Source of the DNA: Flavobacteriia bacterium | GTDB taxonomy: Bacteria; Bacteroidota; Bacteroidia; Flavobacteriales_D; Crocinitomicaceae | NCBI GenBank assembly: GCA_016178305.1 | Contig: JACOTM010000087.1 | Location: 1 to 47,539 of the forward strand | Length of the DNA: 47,539 nucleotides | Reading direction: 5' to 3' | In this document: piece after piece, positions 43,691 to 47,539 of the stretch | Position numbering within the stretch: the stretch's first letter is position 1 | How the letters are laid out: each line of letters starts with the position of its first letter | Notes under the pieces: model-generated | Told to the model about the DNA's origin: nothing | What the model saw: the letters and a program-made list of their open reading frames with translations, nothing else | Database searches by the model: none | Translations under genes and position numbers: made by a program

Positions 43691-44869
43691 ATGAAAAACA
43701 TAATTTATTTATCGCTCTTATTCATTGGAATTTTATATTCTTGTGGAAATTCTAATGGACCAATTGAAGATGACCCTGATACAGATTTAGTTGAAAATTT
43801 CAAAATACATGGGAAGATTGAAGGGGCTTCAAATTCGAAAATTTACTTAGAAGCTCTAAGCAATGAAGGAACTATTCCAGTTGCTGATTGTCAAACTGAT
43901 TCAGAAGGAACATTTGAGATGCTCGGAAATGTTCCTGGAATGGGTATTTATCAATTAAGACTCGGTGAAGGAGAAGATAAGATTATTCCTGTAACCTTGT
44001 TACCAAAAGATAATCTTGAATTACAGACAACTTATTCTGATTATCAAACTACGCCTAAATTTACGGGGACAGAATGGGGAAAAACGCTTTCAACATACAT
44101 GGAAATGTTTAACACTTTCGCTGCTGAACAACAAAAATTAGCAACTTTACAAGGACAGGTTTCAGAAGAAGAGTTAATGAAAAAATTCTATGCTTTAAAA
44201 AAACCTTTGGATGATTTTTGTTTACAAAGCATGTCTAAAAAACCTGATAACCCTGCCAATATTATTCTATCATCTTCATTAACACCTTCCATGGGATTTA
44301 AAGATTGGAATCCTGAAAATTTGGTTGTTTTAAAAAAAGTTGCAGCTGCTTTTACAAAAAGATATAAAGATTCTCCAATTGCGGCAACAATTTCCAATCA
44401 AATGTTTCAATTAGAATCAGCATATAATGAATTTTTAGAATTTAATTCTGGAAATAAATTAGCCCCCGAAATTGCCCTTAAAAATCCTGACGGTAAGGAA
44501 ATTCGTTTATCCAGTCTGAAAGGAAAAGTAGTATTAATAGATTTTTGGGCTTCTTGGTGTGCCCCTTGCAGGAAAGAAATGCCAAATGTTGTAAAACTTT
44601 ATAATCAATATAAAAGCAAAGGATTTACAATCTATTCTGTTTCTTTGGATAAAGACATAAAAGCTTGGAAAGAAGCAATTACAAAAGACGGAATGAGCTG
44701 GCCAAACCATGTAAGTGATTTAATGGGATGGGAATCTCAAATGCCAAAACTTTATGGTTTCCAAGGAATTCCATATACAGTATTAATAGATAAAGAAGGA
44801 AAAATTATGGGTACTGGACTGAGAGGCGAAAGTTTGGAACAAAAATTGAATGAAATTTTCAAAAATTAA
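43691..44869 (+). CDS. TlpA-like thiol-disulfide oxidoreductase lipoprotein (DUF4369)
   Basis: From the ATG at 43691 it is 392 aa. A lipoprotein signal ends in LYSC, so the protein should be lipid-anchored in the envelope. About residues 40-140 resemble DUF4369, a middle helical part follows, and the C-terminal 130 residues are a thioredoxin domain with WASWCAPCRKEMP as active site and the cis-proline loop FQGIPYTVLID. It probably reduces periplasmic disulfides or assists cytochrome maturation. ATGs at 43664 and 43685 are possible but precede the signal. A paralogue follows after 5 bp. Confidence 0.85.
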   Translation: MKNIIYLSLLFIGILYSCGNSNGPIEDDPDTDLVENFKIHGKIEGASNSKIYLEALSNEGTIPVADCQTDSEGTFEMLGNVPGMGIYQLRLGEGEDKIIPVTLLPKDNLELQTTYSDYQTTPKFTGTEWGKTLSTYMEMFNTFAAEQQKLATLQGQVSEEELMKKFYALKKPLDDFCLQSMSKKPDNPANIILSSSLTPSMGFKDWNPENLVVLKKVAAAFTKRYKDSPIAATISNQMFQLESAYNEFLEFNSGNKLAPEIALKNPDGKEIRLSSLKGKVVLIDFWASWCAPCRKEMPNVVKLYNQYKSKGFTIYSVSLDKDIKAWKEAITKDGMSWPNHVSDLMGWESQMPKLYGFQGIPYTVLIDKEGKIMGTGLRGESLEQKLNEIFKN

Positions 44870-44874
44870 AAACT

Positions 44875-45996
44875 ATGAAATTATTTAATGTACTCATCAT
44901 TTGCTTATTAACATATAGCGTATATAGTCAAAATCCTATCAAAGTTAAAATCAGTGGTCAAATATTCAATACAACTGTAGATTCAGTTCATATTTCACAA
45001 TACTTTGGTTCACATTATATTGATTATTTAAGAGCTCCTTTAAAAAAGGATGGAAAAAATAATTTCACTTTTGAAATTTCTGGAAATTTACCAAATCCTG
45101 ATTATTATGTCATTCGTTTTGGTTTCAACCATTTAAATATTATTTTAAGAAATGATTCTGATATAAAAATATATTGTGACGGAAAAAACATTAATGCTTT
45201 TTCAAATATTGTTGGCTCTGATGAAAGTAAAACTTTAAATGAATTTATTGCAACATTAACCAATTGGAATATAAAAAAAGACTCTGCTCAAATTAATATC
45301 AAACAACATCCAGAGCAAAAAGAAGCGATTGAACAGTCATTACAACGAGAATATTATAACTTTCAAAGTGCCCGACAACAATTGATTGCCAAAAATCCAA
45401 ATTCTCCCGCCCTTATTCCAACTTTACAAACTTTTGATTTAGAAAAAGAATATACGATTTATGAAACAGTAGTAAATCAATTGGTTAAAGGTTTTGGAGA
45501 TTCTCCAACAATCAAAGAAATTTATGCTAATTATCTTAAAATAAAAGCCCAAAAAGATGCCGCTAATATGTTCGCAACAGGAAAAGATGCTAAAGATGTA
45601 AAAGGGCTAAAACCAAATGGAAAAGAATTAAAATTATCTGATTTAAAAGGTCAAGTTGTATTATTAGATTTTTGGGCTTCATGGTGTGGTCCTTGTAGAA
45701 AAGAAAATCCAAATGTTGTCAATTTATATAACACCTATAAAAAAGACGGATTTACGGTATTAAGTGTTTCTCTAGATACCGATAAATTAAAATGGGAAGA
45801 AGCGATTCAACATGATGGCTTAGTTTGGCCGAACCATATCAGTGATTTAAAAGGATGGCAAAGTGAAATTTCAAAATCTTATCAAGTCACTGGAATTCCG
45901 TTTACAGTATTAATTGATAAAGATGGGAAAATTATTAAAACAAATTTAAGAGGTCCAGCTTTAGAAGAAGAATTAAAAAGAATATTTGGTCATTAA
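44875..45996 (+). CDS. TlpA-like thiol-disulfide oxidoreductase, secreted paralogue
   Basis: A 373-aa paralogue of the preceding protein. It has a standard signal peptide (MKLFNVLIICLLTYSVYS, then QNP) without a lipobox Cys, so it is probably soluble in the periplasm. The DUF4369-like N-terminal part is at about 22-120 and the thioredoxin domain carries WASWCGPCRKENPN and the cis-proline loop VTGIPFTVLID. The WP(N)HISDLKGW block is shared closely with the upstream copy, which indicates tandem duplication. Confidence 0.85.
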   Translation: MKLFNVLIICLLTYSVYSQNPIKVKISGQIFNTTVDSVHISQYFGSHYIDYLRAPLKKDGKNNFTFEISGNLPNPDYYVIRFGFNHLNIILRNDSDIKIYCDGKNINAFSNIVGSDESKTLNEFIATLTNWNIKKDSAQINIKQHPEQKEAIEQSLQREYYNFQSARQQLIAKNPNSPALIPTLQTFDLEKEYTIYETVVNQLVKGFGDSPTIKEIYANYLKIKAQKDAANMFATGKDAKDVKGLKPNGKELKLSDLKGQVVLLDFWASWCGPCRKENPNVVNLYNTYKKDGFTVLSVSLDTDKLKWEEAIQHDGLVWPNHISDLKGWQSEISKSYQVTGIPFTVLIDKDGKIIKTNLRGPALEEELKRIFGH

Positions 45997-46779
45997 ATGC
46001 CTGAAAAAATAGCTAAAAATATTTATTTTGCCTCTGATTTTCATTTAGGCGCTCCTTCTTACGAAAAAAGTTTAATTCGAGAGAAACAACTTGTAGCGTG
46101 GTTAACATACATTGAACCAAGTGCGAAAGAAATTTATTTGGTTGGAGATATTTTTGATTTTTGGTTTGAATACAAACATGCTATCCCTAAAGGATTTGTC
46201 AGATTGCAAGGTAAAATCGCTCAATTAACAGATTCAGGAATTCCGGTTCATGTTTTTACTGGTAACCACGATATGTGGATTTTTGACTATTTACCAAAAG
46301 AACTTGGAATCATTCTTCATAAAGAGCCTCTAAAAATAAACATTGGAAATAAAAAAATATACATTGGTCACGGTGACGGTTTAGGCCCTGGTGACCATAC
46401 TTATAAATTTTTAAAACGTTTTTTTGCTAGTAAATTTTGTCAATGGGCATTTGCTCGTTTACATCCTAATTTTGGCATTTGGCTGGCTAATAAATCCTCC
46501 AAAAAAAGTCGAGCTGCTGGTGCAAAACAAGATGAAAAATTTTTAGGAGAAGAAAACGAATGGTTAGCTATATATTCAAAAGAAATTTTGAGAAAAGAGC
46601 ATTTTGATTATTTCATTTTTGGACATCGCCATTTACCCTTGAAAATTGAAATTGGAACAAATTCAACTTATTACAATCTAGGAGAATGGTTAAATTTTAA
46701 CACCTACTTAGTTCTTAATGATGGAAATGTATCCATGAAGAGCTGGAAGAATAATATAGAAAACGATTTTACAATATAA
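45997..46779 (+). CDS. lpxH: UDP-2,3-diacylglucosamine diphosphatase
   Basis: Hydrolyses UDP-2,3-diacylglucosamine to lipid X and UMP in lipid A synthesis, at the inner membrane. The calcineurin-like metal motifs are all visible: SDFHLG, GDIFDFWFEYK, GNHDMW, IGHGDGLGP and FGHRHLP. The 260-aa length is usual for Bacteroidota. The ATG follows the TlpA stop codon directly with no gap, indicating translational coupling. Confidence 0.9.
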   Translation: MPEKIAKNIYFASDFHLGAPSYEKSLIREKQLVAWLTYIEPSAKEIYLVGDIFDFWFEYKHAIPKGFVRLQGKIAQLTDSGIPVHVFTGNHDMWIFDYLPKELGIILHKEPLKINIGNKKIYIGHGDGLGPGDHTYKFLKRFFASKFCQWAFARLHPNFGIWLANKSSKKSRAAGAKQDEKFLGEENEWLAIYSKEILRKEHFDYFIFGHRHLPLKIEIGTNSTYYNLGEWLNFNTYLVLNDGNVSMKSWKNNIENDFTI

Positions 46780-46802
46780 ATCTTTTTTATTATTAAAATC
46801 AT

Positions 46803-46832
46803 TTTGTAAAAACGCAAAAAATTTTATCTTTG
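46803..46832 (+). promoter_or_regulatory. Promoter of the cold-shock gene
   Basis: TTTG (46803-46806), an 18-nt spacer and TATCTTTG (46825-46832), matching the consensus fully. The ATG is 21 nt after the -7 box, so the leader is short, unlike the long leader of E. coli cspA. Confidence 0.7.
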
Positions 46833-46853
46833 TTTTATTAATTATTATTTTAT

Positions 46854-47045
46854 ATGAAAACAGGAACTGTAAAATTTTTCAATGAAACTAAAGGTTTTGG
46901 TTTTATTAAAGAAGCTGATACAAATCAAGAGTATTTTGTACACGTATCGGGTTTAGTTGATAAAATCAATGAAAATGATCAAGTTACATTTGAATTGAAA
47001 GAAGGTAAAAAAGGATTGAATGCTGTAAATGTGAAATTAGCTTAA
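46854..47045 (+). CDS. Cold-shock domain protein
   Basis: A 63-aa OB-fold RNA/ssDNA-binding protein. GTVKFFNETKGFGFIKE includes RNP1 (KGFGFI) and EYFVHVSGL holds RNP2. It probably acts as an RNA chaperone. It is a single-gene unit with its own promoter and terminator. Confidence 0.94.
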   Translation: MKTGTVKFFNETKGFGFIKEADTNQEYFVHVSGLVDKINENDQVTFELKEGKKGLNAVNVKLA

Positions 47046-47078
47046 GCTATTAAATATATATACATTAATTTTTTGAAG

Positions 47079-47107
47079 AAGCTTCACCGATTGAGTGAGG
47101 CTTTTTT
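47079..47107 (+). terminator. Rho-independent terminator of the cold-shock gene
   Basis: A 9-bp stem with one G-T pair (AAGCTTCAC with GTGAGGCTT), a 7-nt loop and a T-run ending at 47107. Confidence 0.88.
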
Positions 47108-47187
47108 CGTGAAAAACGGAAGTTAATTTTAAGCACCTTTTCTTTGGTCAAATAAACATAGAAGTTACCCCATTATAAAAAATCATT

Positions 47188-47385
47188 TCATTTAATTTTA
47201 ATTTTGGCAATTCTTAAATAGAGATTTTTATCTATTTTTTTTTGAATAAACTTCTTTTGATTCATGTCATGATAATATAATTGAAAGTAAATTGCATCAT
47301 TAACCCCATGTATTTTACGCTTTAAAGTATCATTATCAAATAAAACAACTTCATTTTTACCAATATATAAATTTTTAAACAGCAT
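47188..47385 (-). CDS. Doubtful small hypothetical protein
   Basis: An open frame of 65 codons from an ATG at 47385, rich in Lys, Ile and Tyr, with no family I recognise and no signal peptide or helix pattern. The same frame runs on to a TTG at 47490, but that part lies within the palindromic repeat (its IELRL residues come from the repeat end), so I do not count it as gene. No good -7 box is seen. It may be a real small gene next to the repeat, a gene remnant, or chance. Confidence 0.25.
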   Translation of the reverse strand: MLFKNLYIGKNEVVLFDNDTLKRKIHGVNDAIYFQLYYHDMNQKKFIQKKIDKNLYLRIAKIKIK

Positions 47386-47398
47386 CTTTGATTCTATT

Positions 47399-47539
47399 AA
47401 CCTCAGTTCGATTAATATTTTGCAATCAGATCGCCTATAAATAGGAAGTAAATCACTTTTTATAGGTGAAATGTACAAAATGCTTTTCAATTAAATTCGA
47501 AAAGCCTTCGTTGTGTCTTCTTGATTTAGCCCGCTAAAC
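47399..47539. repeat. Palindromic repeat element, copy 2 (cut by the window edge)
   Basis: Begins with AACCTCAGTTCGATTA (one mismatch to the 458-635 copy's terminus) and reaches the central palindrome GATTTAGCCCGCTAAAC at 47523-47539, an exact 17-bp inverted match to 528-544. The arm is 141 bp against 107 bp in copy 1. The extra length is close to that of a 33-bp hairpin block (CCTATAAA ... TTTATAGG, about 47432-47464) that copy 1 lacks. The second arm should lie beyond the right edge. Confidence 0.75.

Noticed and set aside
47386-47490. Coding extension upstream of the small frame at the right edge
   Set aside because: The extra residues are translated from the palindromic repeat, and the start would be a TTG inside it.
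1-47539. tRNA genes, prophage genes, toxin-antitoxin pairs, restriction systems or intact insertion sequences
   Set aside because: I looked on both strands and in the gaps and saw no cloverleaf, integrase, transposase, methylase/endonuclease or toxin signature.

Overview
The window comes from a Bacteroidota bacterium, most likely a member of the Flavobacteriia. The base composition is very AT-rich. Shine-Dalgarno signals are not evident, and upstream regions instead carry the Bacteroidota-type promoter: a TTG (-33), a spacer of about 19 nt and TAnnTTTG or TAnnTTTA (-7). The gene families also fit: DUF4783, TlpA/DUF4369 proteins, a 7TM-DISM SpoIIE phosphatase and a class I fumarase. I cannot name the genus from the sequence alone.

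Layout. 1-848 has no protein gene. It holds three tandem leftward promoters, each followed by a small hairpin (the look of a stable-RNA operon promoter region running off the left edge), then a palindromic repeat element of about 178 bp and a terminator. 849-8338 is housekeeping: a small conserved protein, an AlbA_2 protein, aroE, a DedA protein, a rhodanese, a SpoIIE-type phosphatase, rlmH, nadC, a DUF4783 protein and a RdgB/HAM1 pyrophosphatase. 8406-34768 is a surface-polysaccharide locus of about 26 kb, all on the minus strand. 34893-47045 returns to housekeeping: acs, an NlpC/P60 peptidase, a DinB-like protein, fumarase, lpxK, a purine nucleoside phosphorylase, gatB, two TlpA-like proteins, lpxH and a cold-shock protein. 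The right edge holds about half of a second copy of the palindromic repeat found at 458-635.

The polysaccharide locus. Transcription appears to start from a promoter at 34796-34825. The first genes encode a polytopic membrane protein and a Wzm/Wzt ABC exporter whose ATPase has a C-terminal extension of the carbohydrate-binding type. Three SAM-dependent methyltransferase-like proteins lie close downstream (two directly after wzt, one after wecB), followed through the locus by about a dozen glycosyltransferases. Sugar-nucleotide genes include a UDP-GlcNAc 2-epimerase and an FdtA/FdtB-type pair that makes a dTDP-3-amino-3,6-dideoxyhexose. A MaoC-type hydratase sits beside a GNAT acyltransferase, which suggests 3-hydroxyacylation of an amino sugar. 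A GtrB-like polyprenyl-phosphate glycosyltransferase sits beside a GT-C-like membrane protein, which suggests a periplasmic side-branch reaction. The lipid A genes lpxK and lpxH nearby make an LPS O-antigen the simplest reading of the product. No initiating transferase, rmlA or rmlB is seen, so part of the pathway must lie elsewhere.

Most notable observations: a run of 21 A/T bases inside the 3' end of wzm that could act as a phase switch; the MaoC-GNAT-FdtAB combination; a palindromic element present near both ends of the window; and three genes whose -7 box ends exactly 4 nt before the ATG, suggesting leaderless transcripts.
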